NCBI RefSeq assembly: GCF_009389715.1
Contig: NC_052404.1
Coordinates: forward strand, 2,038,738-2,102,737
Length of the DNA stretch: 64,000 nucleotides
Direction: 5' to 3'
Source of the DNA: Phoenix dactylifera
Taxonomy: Eukaryota; Streptophyta; Magnoliopsida; Arecales; Arecaceae
A program made the position numbers and the translations under genes. A model generated the notes under the pieces. It made no database searches. It was not told the DNA's origin and worked only from the letters and a program-made list of their open reading frames with translations. Position 1 is the stretch's first letter. Every line of letters starts with the position of its first letter. Below are positions 12,577-24,482 of the stretch, piece after piece.

Positions 12577-12589
12577 CACACACAAGCTC

Positions 12590-12955
12590 GGCTGGCCTTT
12601 GCCGATGCTTTAAAGCACCGGTAATAAATCAACTGGTATGGCACGATACGTTTTTACCGACGCTATAAAACGTCGGCAAAGACCTTAGCTTGAACCGACG
12701 CGACTAATAAGCATCGGCAGAATCCAACGTAAGCCGACCCAAAAAAGCATTAGCTTATAATGTCCGACACTTTTAAGCGTCGGTTATCTCCGAACGATGC
12801 AACGCTCAAAAGCATCGGCATAGAGTCAGATAAAGAAAAACTCCCATCTTCACCTGTCTGACGCTTTTGAAAGTGTTGGGACGAAAAATACCGATGCTTA
12901 TAAACATCGGTAAGGACTCTAAAAAGCGTCGAAAAATATTACTTTTTTTGTAGTG
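12590..12955. mobile_element. Terminus of a CACTA (EnSpm) DNA transposon
   Basis: The right end is TTTTTTTGTAGTG at 12943–12955, the reverse complement of CACTACAAAAAAA, the diagnostic CACTA terminus. The preceding 350 bp is packed with short direct and inverted subterminal repeats of the type GCATCGG, CGTCGG and CCGACGC, which serve as transposase binding sites in this superfamily. No partner end is visible to the left, so this is a truncated or fragmentary copy. Confidence 0.8.
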
Positions 12956-13218
12956 TATTATCTGCAGGATCTAGCAGTGTAGACACAGCTTTGTGTTCAT
13001 TCTTTCTTGATTTTTATGTTATCCGCCTCCTCTGCTTTGCATTGTATCTTGCGTGTTACAGGAAATTGCTGAAGAAACGCACTGCAAACTTACGATAAAT
13101 TCATGCACATGCACTTGCACACGAGAAAATACGCATGCAATATCAATATCCATGTGTGTAAAATGACACATGGATCAAATTTCCTTTTCAATTTTATACG
13201 TATATCTAAATAAAACCT

Positions 13219-13758
13219 GTTCTAGGGGCTTCCGAATTTAATCCCATATCGACCAAGTAGCGGAAATATCTGTACCTTAAATTGGGGGGCTCAAAGTCTT
13301 TTCCATAGGAGGCGCCTTTTGTGGGGCAAAACCGTAAGGGGTGGCTCCCACCGCGAGCTTAGCGCCAGATGCGGTCTACAATCCCCAAAGCGGACAATAC
13401 CTTCCAGGGAGATACAGCTCACTTTCCCTGCTTGGCTCGGTGTGAAACTGTGCTATTGACCGAGTCAGCCCGGCAATAGATGGCGCGCCAGGTAGGGGCC
13501 CCGACCGGCACAGGACCTTCCCGCTAGGGGGGCTGTATTCTAGGGGCTTCCGAATTTAGTCCCATATCGACCAAGTAGCGCAAAGATCTGTCTTAAATTG
13601 GGGGCTCAAAGCCTTTCCCTTGGGAGGCGCCTTTGAGCTTAGCGCCAGGTGCGGTCTACAATCCCCAAAGCGGACAATACATTTCGGGGGGACACAGCCC
13701 GCTTTCCCTACTCGGCTTAGTGTGGGACTGTGCTGTTGACCGGGTCAGCCCGACAACA
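13219..13758 (+). mobile_element. TRIM retroelement with two LTRs and a ~55-bp interior
   Basis: The left LTR (13219–13478) starts TGTTCTAGGGGCTTCCG and ends CGGCAATA. The right LTR (13534–13758) starts TGTATTCTAGGGGC and ends CGACAACA; it lacks about 37 bp present in the left one. The interior begins with GATGGCGCGCCAGGTAGGGG, matching the 3' end of a tRNA-Arg as I recall it, and ends with CCTTCCCGCTAGGGGGGC. Both LTRs hold the GCGGACAATAC motif (about 13390 and 13670). No clear 5-bp target duplication was found (AAACC on the left, CTCGG on the right), so the copy is probably old or rearranged. Confidence 0.87.
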
Positions 13759-14735
13759 CTCGGTCTTTCTTAATTTGCTTTCCAACATTTTAATATATTT
13801 TTTCTCCAAGTTTCTTGTTATTATTACAAATGCGAAAATGAGAACTTGTCATAACCACAATTTCATGTGCTCCATAATTTTTTTATATTTGGAAGCCTGC
13901 CTGAGAACTTGCCGACAGAAAATGTTATTATGAATAATATATACCAACTTGATCGCTAGAGTACCCGGGCACCTAGTAAAGAAAACACCTCTGTCCATAC
14001 TTCAAATAGGACACAGACAATGGAACTAGCTTACCATTTAAACAACTTAATATATGAATAATATTTCTCTTAGCAGTTAGAAGTTCTCATTTGTTATTCC
14101 AAGAACATTTTGAAATGAAGATTCCTCTAAGCTGTCGAGATTCCTTTTAAGGGCTCGCAGTCGGTAGAATCCAACTCAATGAACTCTGAGTTGACACTTG
14201 GCCCAAAGAAATAAAACTGGATATCATTAGTTTGTTCCTTAATCAATTCATGGTAAATAGTGAGCAAGAGTTATTAGCACGAGCATCAGTCTTTTTGTCT
14301 TTCTTTTGTCCCGACAGGCACATGTCGCCAAATGAGCAAGCTTCACTTCGGCCCCCTCCCCTCATTGTCTTTTTCTCTTCTTTTTTTTAAGTTCCAGAAA
14401 AAGAAACTTGTTCTGTTTCTCCAACTCCTAAGGAATTCACCCTTTCCTCGGACATTGATAATTTCTTGAGTCAATAGCCATAAAAAAGTAACCTCCTGCC
14501 AATTAATAAGGAATTCGTCTTTGGCTTTGTTTGTGGTTGTGATAAGCTCCTTAATTCAATCATTTTTTCCCCCTTTTTAGGAGAGAGAGCTCCTTATTTC
14601 ATTCAAACTAAAGCATCCATTATAACTCAATCCAACTCAACTAAGCCTTGATCTAGATCCCAAAGGGGCTAGAGTGAGCTGCAAAGCACCCAATATAGCT
14701 AAATGCATTGGAGCAGTCCGACCGCGAACCAACAT
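13759..14735. other. Spacer without recognised gene
   Basis: AT-rich sequence. The ORF overlapping 13730–13933 begins inside the LTR and has no recognisable similarity. Nothing else is seen. Confidence 0.4.
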
Positions 14736-14741
14736 GCATAG

Positions 14742-14742
<1 letters not shown>

Positions 14743-14816
<74 letters not shown>
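14743..14816. repeat. (GT)n microsatellite, ~74 bp
   Basis: Almost uninterrupted GT dinucleotides with one TATG interruption near 14779. It generates a spurious Cys-Val ORF. Confidence 0.97.
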
Positions 14817-14817
<1 letters not shown>

Positions 14818-14952
14818 GCAAACTTTTCATTCCTTTTTTTTTAATCCATTTTTGTGTGTGTTGGTTTTTAATGGGACTGGTCCACTACTAAGCTAGTAAA
14901 CCTGATCCAACCAATTATTTCTCCAAGGCAACAAATTTCTTTCAAATAGGCT

Positions 14953-15125
14953 CATGGTACGCCGTATCGGTCCGAATCGGACTGTACAAAGCATACCATA
15001 TCGATTCGGTACCAGTACTCGGTACGGATGGCATGCCAATACTCGAAATGTCCAAACAACTTCATACCATATCATACAATACCGACGCTGCATCAGTATG
15101 ACATCGATATAGGGTTTGGTACCGA
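14953..15125. repeat. GTACCG-rich dispersed repeat
   Basis: The segment is dense in words such as GGTACGCCGTATCGG, GATTCGGTACCAG, CTCGGTACGG and GGTACCGAAACGG. A similarly composed copy lies at 58035–58215 in the CUL1 intron, and a degraded one near 60950–61130. The family is not named here. Confidence 0.6.
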
Positions 15126-18100
15126 AACGGCAAACTTTTCTAATACTTGATTACAGCCTGCTGGACCCTATATTCAATTTCTATACTATTACAACACTTC
15201 TTAGGGCACAAGACTCTTCAATAAGTGGGGATTTAAAGAAATCCCAAGATCCTCAAAAGACTTCAACATCTTGGGTTTCCCCTTGGCCTTCTTGTCCTTT
15301 TCATGAATATTGTGCTCCTGCCACTTGATGCATTTCTTTAGGGCCATAAATACAATAAGATACAAAGAGAGGTGGGTCAATGGCCAGCTTGTCCTTGTGC
15401 AAATTCTATACAGAAGTATATATCATATGAGAATCTTGAAAACCTAATAATTAGGTGTCCCATAACAAATTAATAGCCCAAGGTGTATGCCCTCCTTGTT
15501 ATCTTCCATCACTTTTACTTGACCTTTGGAGTAATGATTCCATTATTGTTTCCTTGTGTAAAGCTTGAGATGGACCACATGGAGCCTCCCCACACACATG
15601 TGCACTCCAGAACTCCAGTTTTCTCTATTGGTTAATTTGGCATTGGCAAGTGAAACCTCACGATTTGCCATACATTCTGCGACAGGCATCTAGGATTATG
15701 ATTATTTTATGGAAGCGTTTTCCATAACCATGACTATATCTTCTAAGTGGAGAATAAGTATAGACAAGCATGTCAAAAAGCCATTGTTGAATCCCACCCA
15801 ACAAAGATACAATATATTAGCATCAGAATAACTTAACAGGAGATCATGCTCATCTATGGTAAACTCAATTGACACAAACTAGTTGCCTGTGTCTAGAATG
15901 GCCAATCATTCTCCCTATTTCTGACCAAGTGGATTACAGCATCTTGGGCAGAAAAGTAGAAGAAAAGGGAACAGCAATGCACTATATGCAGCCAGATGTG
16001 TCTTCTGAATAAAGTGTGTAATTTTTTATAGCCAAAAATATTTTTCAGCTGGTTGAAGAGTGTGGTTATTTAAAATTATGGTACTGTCTGGTTGTAAGAG
16101 TGGGTACTGAAAGTTGGAGGAGTTTCAGATAACATGGAATTTCAACTTTGGAAGATAGTACTGTCCCAAGTGAAAAAAGAAAGAAAATAAATTATAAGTG
16201 GAACTATAAGAAATTTTCACAAAGTGGCCCAACAATTGTTTTTGTAACTTCATAACTTGTAAGTTCAAAATCAGGAACATTCCCAAAGCATCATAATTTA
16301 CAGTAAAAGGAAAGACATGCTTATTATCTAGCAATAGACAAAGAATTTTTTCTTTTTTTTAAAAAAATAAAAAATATGAAGAAATTGATTCGAGGATGAA
16401 TATTTCCCTAACAAATAATTTTATTCTATGGTTACCGGTCAGGCATTTCAACTAAATTTCATATGCTCGCACAATTAAATAACATCACTGAAAACATACT
16501 TTTCCATATTAATAGATGATTTTTCCTTGTACCACTTCTTCTTCTTTTCCCCTTTTGATGAAAGGAGTTGACTTCCAATTTTTTTGTCTTTCTTTTTTCA
16601 CCCTTTTATCCTCAAGAATCTTACATTTCAGAATCAGAATACTCATATTCAAAAGACTAGAAAAATAACTCATTCTTAAATTTCACTTTTCACTTTATTC
16701 TATGTGGTTCTCATAAGGAATATAACTTATTTATCTTCAGAAACACAACCAACGATTCATGCAGGTAGTCCAACATCTACATTTTTCTTTTTTGTCTAGC
16801 CTACTGTTCGGATTATAGTAAACCAGTCTCTAAGCTATTCAAAGCGAACCAAAATTCCCAATGTTGACTCATTTTTTCTTGCTAAAAAAATTCATACTAT
16901 ATTCTCAAAGCAACCCTTCTTACAAAATTCCCAGTTTCCGCATCAAGCTGAAAGTAAAGCTACAAATGGTTGTTGAGTATACGGGCATAAACAAAAAAAA
17001 TAAAATCTATGGACAGATTCCAGTCATTTGAAATGGACAACTTGGTGCAAAGCTATGCCACCAAAATCTTGACCACTTCTAAATTTATGCATAACACAAG
17101 ATCCGTTTGTCGAGAAATATTAATGAAAGGGAGTTTAAGATTTTTTTTTTTTTTATAGATGAATAAGGGAGCAACAATTAATCATCATCCCCTTCAATAT
17201 ATGGTTGGTTTCACCACCATTAATTACTTCTCTTTTTCACTTGATACGTCCATGCGGAGGAACTACTAACCTTTAGTTTGGATGACACATTCAAAACCCC
17301 AAGCTTCTCCGCATAGAATTTTCCTTGTGGAGAACTCGTACTCTCATTTCCTGGACGGACAAGTGCTGCAGTGGGGCTGCCTGATATATTGGACGATATG
17401 CCTATGATTATAATCCCAATGTTCTTTAAACTTGAGGCTATGTGACGATCTACAACCTTGGCACCATAGCGTCCTCCTTTTATCAACAAAAGTGGGACCA
17501 GGTGCATATATATAGCTCCCATTTCCTCCATGTTTAAAGGGTCATTGCCGGCAAATGGCGAGGCATCCTTATCTTCCATGCTTTCGATCGATGAGGACGG
17601 ATCACTTAACCACATCGATAGGACCGAGTCTGAGTTCTTCGCTCGCATGCACAGCAGTGTGGAGTACTATTATGGTGGTGGTTCTCATTTGAATAAGCAG
17701 CAGGCAATCCAACAAGTGGAGTTCAAATTTATAATTTAAAGCTCCTTTAATATAGTTAGGTCGATCTGGATCCATTACAGCAGCATCAGATTGCAGCGTG
17801 TTCAGATTGCATTAAACATACGTATCAACCTCACATAGTGATGCTCGGTGGAGGAGGAGGAGGAGCATTTGCCTGCTTCAAAACCATGGATTTCAGTGTT
17901 TTGTCTTGGCACGTGTGAAGAGCGTGGAAAAGTCTTCCCTGATGCACCTCCGTCCCTAATGAAACCAAACCATGACATGACCAACAGGCAGTCCAACAGT
18001 TGAAACTTCAAATCGTCCCCCCGACAATATATGTGGGAACCTGATGAGCTCGCAGTGTGGCTCCCCACACGACCAATACTACAATAACTGCAGAGTTTTC

Positions 18101-18247
18101 CGACATCATGACTCGCTGCTTCTGAGTCGCCTCAGAGGGATTTATGTCTCTCTTTACTCTGTGCACATATATGTGCAGGAACTTATGAATGTATACAGGC
18201 ATTCGTACACATGCACGGACATATACATGTAGATGTACGCTGGGAGC
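15126..18247. other. Intergenic sequence upstream of NF-YB, with a possible promoter region
   Basis: 15.1–17.2 kb shows nothing recognisable. At 17220–17648 (minus) an open frame of 142 codons exists, but its product resembles nothing I know and the opposite strand is also open at 17530–17739, so I do not call it a gene. From 17.7 to 18.2 kb the sequence is less AT-rich and includes a perfect G-box, CACGTG, at 17910–17915, a GGA repeat at 17851–17866, and two related 35-bp segments (near 17698 and 17986) sharing CAGGCA-TCCAACA. Confidence 0.4.
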
Positions 18248-18254
18248 TATATAG
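18248..18254 (+). promoter_or_regulatory. TATA box of NF-YB gene 1
   Basis: TATATAG within GAGCTATATAGGATGAG, about 76 bp upstream of the chosen ATG. The equivalent position upstream of the second NF-YB gene (43145–43155) also holds a TATA sequence in related flanking sequence, which supports both. Confidence 0.65.
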
Positions 18255-18329
18255 GATGAGCCGGTGGGAGGCCGAGGTGCGACGTGTCTACATTCCAAAG
18301 GGGGGGTTTCGGTGGATTTGAGTGTGGAT

Positions 18330-18857
18330 ATGGCTGATGCCATGGGGAGCAGCGCAGACCTGGAAGGTCGTCAAAATAATTGCTGCACAGACCAGGGGGG
18401 CGAAGAAGGAGGCATCAAGGAGCAAGATCGGCTGCTGCCCATCGCCAACGTGGGGAGGATCATGAAGCAAATCCTTCCCCCCAACGCCAAGATCTCCAAG
18501 GAAGCCAAGGAGACGATGCAGGAGTGCGTGTCGGAGTTTATTAGCTTCGTCACGGGGGAGGCCTCGGATAAGTGCCACAAGGAGAAGCGCAAGACGGTGA
18601 ACGGTGACGACATATGCTGGGCCCTCAGCACGCTGGGGTTCGACGACTACGCCGAGCCGATGAGGAGGTACTTGCAGAAGTATCGGGAGATGGAAGGGGA
18701 TAGAGCAGCTTCAGGAAGTCATGGTAGTAGGGCGAACAGTTTGGATTCTAGAGACGAAGCAAGAGGTGAGCAGCAGAGAGATCAATCATCTGGAGCTTGC
18801 CAATTCATGTTTAATGCCTTGGAGAGGAACGATGCTTCGACATCAAGGCGATTTTAG
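18330..18857 (+). CDS. NF-YB: NF-YB (HAP3) CCAAT-binding factor subunit, non-LEC1 type, gene 1
   Basis: Histone-fold subunit that pairs with NF-YC and recruits NF-YA to CCAAT boxes in promoters. The intronless frame encodes 175 aa. The histone-fold core spans about residues 31–120 and starts [20 protein letters not shown]. Further conserved parts are [39 protein letters not shown] and the [13 protein letters not shown] helix. Lys at the position of the LEC1-specific Asp (ISKEAK, not ISDDAK) makes it a non-LEC1 type; the core most resembles Arabidopsis NF-YB5. The start is ATG 18330 (MADAMGSS); the frame is open further upstream, but that would run close to the TATA box at 18248 and adds only a non-ATG extension. 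The C-terminus is Ser/Arg/Gln-rich and unrelated to known domains. A degraded copy of this gene lies at about 39800–40400. Confidence 0.93.
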   Translation: MADAMGSSADLEGRQNNCCTDQGGEEGGIKEQDRLLPIANVGRIMKQILPPNAKISKEAKETMQECVSEFISFVTGEASDKCHKEKRKTVNGDDICWALSTLGFDDYAEPMRRYLQKYREMEGDRAASGSHGSRANSLDSRDEARGEQQRDQSSGACQFMFNALERNDASTSRRF

Positions 18858-19427
18858 GATCGATCTTCGAGTCTGCAAGTGATTGAACGAAAACTAGTGT
18901 GTGTTGATGATGGCAACAATGATTAGGGTGGCGGCTGTAGCTGTTGCAGAGAAGATGATGGCGCTGGTGATCATATGTATGCTCTTTTATTTGTCATAAG
19001 GTCAGAAATCTTGGATTTCTGCTTTGCTTGTAAGCGTTGTTGGCTGAATTCTTGGATTGCTATGTTTCTGTGCTAATCTTTTTTGATCTCTCTAGCTGCT
19101 TTCTATTTTTCATATAGTAATTAAGCACAAATAGAGAGAAGAAATTTCCACTTTACCACTCAGACATAAATGTGGGTATTAATTAGATTTATTGTTCTTA
19201 ATTGTATGCAGTACAAGATCGCGTTCCTCAACTTCTCGCAAAAAAAGTAAAATTATCATACTGAATATCTTGTTGCCTTATCAAAAACTTCGTTCTAAGC
19301 AGTGGTTGGAAACAAAGGAACTGAATTATTTACACAACCAGAAGAGGATGATAATCGGTAAGAGGTGTCCTTTATGTGATTATTAACTGTATACTAATCT
19401 ATAATAATTATATAGTGTTTGAAGTAG
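18858..19427 (+). other. 3' flank of NF-YB gene 1
   Basis: Likely 3' UTR. The segment near 19105–19165 (CATAGTAATTA...AGAGAGAAGAAA) is still recognisable downstream of the pseudogene near 40330. No other gene is seen. Confidence 0.5.
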
Positions 19428-19517
19428 AGAATAGGCTACTGAAATTTTTTTTTTTTGAGACATAGAGGACGAAGTGAGAAACTTCCCCCATTTATTGATC
19501 AGAATAGGCTGCTGAAA
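19428..19517 (-). mobile_element. Severely 5'-truncated LINE insertion (~56 bp) with 17-bp target duplication
   Basis: A near-perfect direct repeat, AGAATAGGCTACTGAAA (19428–19444) and AGAATAGGCTGCTGAAA (19501–19517), encloses only 56 bp. The insert begins with a run of T (poly-A on the minus strand), followed on the minus strand by a GGGGGAAGTTTCTCACTTCG tail, similar to the 3' end of the neighbouring LINE at 19600 (GGGGGAAGCATTTCGCTTCC). This is the signature of target-primed reverse transcription that stopped almost at once. Confidence 0.8.
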
Positions 19518-19599
19518 TCACTTGGAGAGAAAGCAAATTAGAGAAAATACAAAGTGTTGGTTCTAATGTCGTTTGAGGCATGTGAAACGATATAGTCTT

Positions 19600-20280
19600 T
19601 TTTCGATGGGAACCGGAGGAAGCGAAATGCTTCCCCCAACTTTATCATGATAAAAGAATGAATGAGTACGTATGCAGTCTAGAGATCGACAGGAGAGGAA
19701 AGGAGAGAGTTACAGTGAGTGAACAAGTTATGCAGTAAGATTAGGCAGCATCAGGGAATTCAGAATGATGCGGTGCCCATCTTTTGAAGCATCTGAGCAC
19801 ATGTTTCCCCAAATCTGAAAGGAGTGAAGAATTTTGTGCTGAATTGTTGTGATTGTGAACTTTTTTAGGAGGAATATTCTCGCATTCTTTTCTTGCCAAA
19901 TTTGCCAACAAATTGCCATAGATAGTTGATCCCAAGCTTTCCTCAGTTGTGCCTTAATTTTTCCTTCTTCTCCTAGTTGTCCAAAGCTCCTGTAGGTTTG
20001 GGGTCGTCCATTAACGTTTAGACAAGAGAGAAAAGAAGACCACATCCTTCTGGTGAAAGGACATCTGATTAGGAGATGATCAACAGCTAGTTTTGGTACT
20101 TATCGCACAAAGGGCAACCCCGTACTTATCCTCCATCCTTTTTCTTTTTTTGGCTGTGACCTCTCCAGTGTGCAGTCTATCTTTTGATGCAAGCCACATG
20201 AACACTTTAATTAATCTTTTCCCGTACTGCTGCCTTCCAGATTGCTTTATAGTATGGACAAAGGATACCACCATTATTAA
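19600..20280 (-). mobile_element. LINE (non-LTR retrotransposon) remnant, zinc-binding RT C-terminal region
   Basis: Reading the minus strand, 20080–20274 gives VFMWLASKDRLHTGEV and ...VALC, the zf-RVT motif found after the reverse transcriptase of plant LINEs. After a frameshift near 20080 it continues LAVDHLLIRCPFTRRMWSSF and then WQIWQEKNARIF (about 19860–19900), also typical. The 3' tail, GGGGGAAGCATTTCGCTTCC, ends in a short A run at about 19600. The upstream RT and endonuclease are missing, so this is a dead fragment. It sits between the duplicated NF-YB block members. Confidence 0.8.
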
Positions 20281-20939
20281 GGAATTTATAGGACTTACCA
20301 GTGAAGGAATTTATAGGACTTCAGAGGCATTTGAAATGGTAATCACGATTGGAATAAATCAAGATCTGAGACATGGTTTTCTCATGTAAATTGAGGAAAG
20401 AAGCAAGAGTGCTGGCCAATCTATGAAATATTTTAGTCGCGCCAATAGTATCTATGATAAAAATAGCGTTACATAGTTATGGATTGGTTACTCTTGTGCT
20501 TCAGCTTGCTCTTTCATTGACAATCCTTGCAAGCAAACCAAAACTAGTGTTCAACATTTACATTCCATATCTTCCCTCAAAAAAAAAAAAATTTACTTTC
20601 CATATCAATGATGCTTGATCATTTTTATCCTCTAAGTCCATTTATATATTGACTCTTGGCAATTTCTCCCCCCTTTACCATTCTTGTTGTGGTTCATTTA
20701 TTCTTCAGGATTTTAGTGCAAGGCTATACAAGCATATCTTGCCATTTAAAACTCTAACATAATATTTAGTGAATCTGGGACTGGCTATTTGAGAAAATCC
20801 TAGTTCATGTTTCATCTGGAGGGTTTTTCCATCCACCTATATGATGTCTAAAACCAAGCAAGCATCTGAAATAAAAAGGTATATGCCTCTCCTGTTTATG
20901 TTAGATGCTCACTTTAACAGCATAACTGTGTTCGACCAT

Positions 20940-21309
20940 TGTTATCACATAGGTCTACTTTTCATGTTTCCTTAAACCCTAGCCAGGGGACCGTGGACAG
21001 CCCTTGCCTCAGGATAAGTTGCATTGTTTCCTGTCAAAGCCAAACAAGCTTTATGATACTGGGACGGTTTTGCTTCCTAGCTAGAGCTGAAGATGACTGA
21101 AAACTTGGGGTAAGTATTGGTCTTGAATTCCAGTAGCATTGTTATATAACTAGATATTGTTCTCACCGAGAATCAAAGTTCTTTGGAAACAGCAAATATC
21201 AAAAGTAGAATTTCCCCCTTCGGAATTAGTTTCGCTAAGAGGTTCTTTTCCTGGTGGTGGTGTTATGGCCTTTGCAAAGAGAAGCAGTGTTGACTGTTGA
21301 GTCTCTCCT

Positions 21310-21362
<53 letters not shown>

Positions 21363-21615
21363 GTATATAAATATATTTACACACCCCAATATGTAGAGAA
21401 AGACCTACCTATCTATCTTAATATTGAACCAGTTCTACCAGAATGTGCATGCTGTGGAAGTCCGAATCAACAACTTCAGCTTGCGGCCACTGTACATCTT
21501 GTCTGCAAGTGTCACCTCGGTGCCTGTGAAGACTTTGATGGAAAAAAACTCTGAATCGACAATGGAGTGGAAGTCGTGGAGAGTGTCCGTGATGACATGC
21601 GTGCATTAGCCACCG
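20940..21615. repeat. Copy A of a duplicated block of unknown content
   Basis: Collinear similarity by eye to 40857–41460: shared phrases include TTAAACCCT, AGGTCTA, TTCC-TTGTTTCC, TGGTTTTG/CGGTTTTG, TGTTATGGCCTTTGCAAAGAG against GTATTGCTCTGGCCTTTGCAGAGAG, and CAAGTGTCACCTCGGTGCC against CAGGTGTCACCTCGATATA. The minus strand over 21440–21600 reads as an open segment (SIKVFTGTEVTLADKMYS) that I do not recognise. This copy is interrupted by a (CT)n(TA)n tract. Confidence 0.6.
21310..21368. repeat. (CT)n followed by (TA)n microsatellite
   Basis: A run of CT dinucleotides from about 21310 passes into TATATA at 21348 and ends TATGTATA. It interrupts copy A of the duplicated block. Confidence 0.95.
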
Positions 21616-23619
21616 TCTCTTGGCACTCGAACAAGCAGTTAGACTAGAGAAATAATGTTCAGAAGAATGCCATCATAAACTTTGAACTGCATGTCACGTC
21701 AAGATATGTGGTTTTCCCGTGTTTTTTTCCAGGCAATACAACAATTTAGGCCTCATATATGAAAAGTTCCTGCAAATATTTACCAGAGAATGCTAGCGAT
21801 ATCGTTCCGAAATGCAGATTTGGAGAGCAGCGGGCCCGCGCGTGCTGTCAAGTTGGAAAGAATCATTTCCCTACTAAAAAACCCAAAAGTTCACCTCAGT
21901 CTACTACCACAAGATAAAAGGATAAAAGATGGAGAAAACTTTTTGTGAACCCAAGAAATGAATTGTTACGAGAGATGATGGGAGGAACTAGTCTCTGACC
22001 CCCATTCCCAGCAAAAGCTAAAGACATTAATGGGTACTTTGATACCTTATCCAAGTTCATGCATGCTAAGTAAATTTGTAAGCTCGCCATTATTGTTGCT
22101 TCAGTACAGTTCTGGAAGACAGACTTTGCTTCCCTTATTTCTAGCGGAAAAGAAAAGCAAAAAAACTTGTTATTTACTTAAAAGCTCCTAATTAGTGAAT
22201 GTACACATAATTCACAGTAAAGAACCAGTGCATGGTTTATCTGCAGTTATGCCAAAGGATGTGAATACATGCATAAATTTTAGTAAAATAATTAAAAAAT
22301 GAAGAATTTTTCATGACAAGATTTTTAAAGAGAATTACGTACGGAAGACCAACACTTTACTTCCATTTTGTTAGAGATTACGTGCATAAAATCATTATGA
22401 TATAGACACGTACAGGAAGGGTTGCTGCAAAAAAAACTCACTTCTATCACATAAAGGAAATCCCTTTCTTAAGTTGAGCAAATTCCATGGACAAGTAACA
22501 TATATTAAAAACTAAATGAATGGCACTAATCACTCATAGATTCGAATGCAAAGAAGAATGAGCCATGACATTGCACTTCTATACAACAATTAATGTGCAG
22601 TATCAGCATTTGTTGTATAAAATACTGTATGCCCAAGCGCACATGGTATATAGACTTACTATATTAATCAGTTTCAGATCCTTGTGAATTTTCTTCGAGA
22701 TACATAATCTCACAGAATTTCTACTGAAACACTAATCTGAGAACATAATGCCTTGATATACTTATTGCAGCAATACCAACCAGAGTCTCATCTTGGAATC
22801 CTCTATCCTTTTACTTTGTACTTTCTTTAATTTAATTTGTCTAATAGCTAATTTTGAAGATAATTTGATTTGTCCAGTAGTTACATGATTTCAACTAGGA
22901 TCATGGAGGAAATTTCTACTGTGCATATGATAAAATAGTTCAGCACACAGACATAAGAAAATTGTTGAAAATTTTCGGTCCAAATGGATGGCATATCATT
23001 GGCTATGAAGGCATTACCAGAAACAATACTATTAGGAAGCCGGTAAGTGAAAGATATGACATTTCCCAACTAGATGGGTTATATATATCGATTGTGCTAG
23101 CTTTACAATATGGAAAAATTACTAAAACCATTGAAACATACTATCTAAATTAGCCACATGCAACTTTCCTTGCTAAAAGCATATTTTTGTACTCGAGTTT
23201 TATAATCAGGAAACGAGAAATTGTTTTAACGACAAACGTAAGATTTTTTTTACCAAATCGAGGCAAAATAAAAGCAATCTATACTATACAAATGATCTGG
23301 TGACTATGGAACTGGTAGAACTTTATAGTAAAAATAGCTTATTTTATGATTTTGTGGAGAAATCAATGTCAAAAAGATACTGAATCCACCCATTTTTCTT
23401 TTCATTCTTTCTTTTGTAGAACAAGGGACATCAGAAGATTGTAGAGCTTCATACCACTCTTAGTCAAAAAATTTGGACCAATTATATTTTTCATAATGTT
23501 GAAGGATTGTTCGAATAATTAATAATATTTACAATATTTTTTTCATAAAAGTCTTTAAAATAACGTATGTCAATCATATATTCTAACAAAATAGCATTGC
23601 ATGTCTTTCAAATAATGTC
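21616..23619. other. AT-rich spacer without recognised gene
   Basis: No coding similarity, long repeat or RNA gene is seen. Short ORFs are scattered on both strands without conserved features. Confidence 0.45.
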
Positions 23620-24377
<758 letters not shown>

Positions 24378-24482
24378 GTGTGTGCGTATCTCTGATACAA
24401 TCTAACTGGATCTACCATCCTTCCCCTCTTCTTTCTCCTCCCCTTTCCTCTTCCTCTCTTTCTCTCCCTCTCTTTTTCTAGA

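Noticed and set aside
14708-14896. 62-codon frame with a Cys-Val run
   Set aside because: It is the (GT)n microsatellite.
17220-17648. 142-codon frame on the minus strand
   Set aside because: No recognisable motif, and the opposite strand is also open. Possibly a remnant, but not supportable as a gene by eye.
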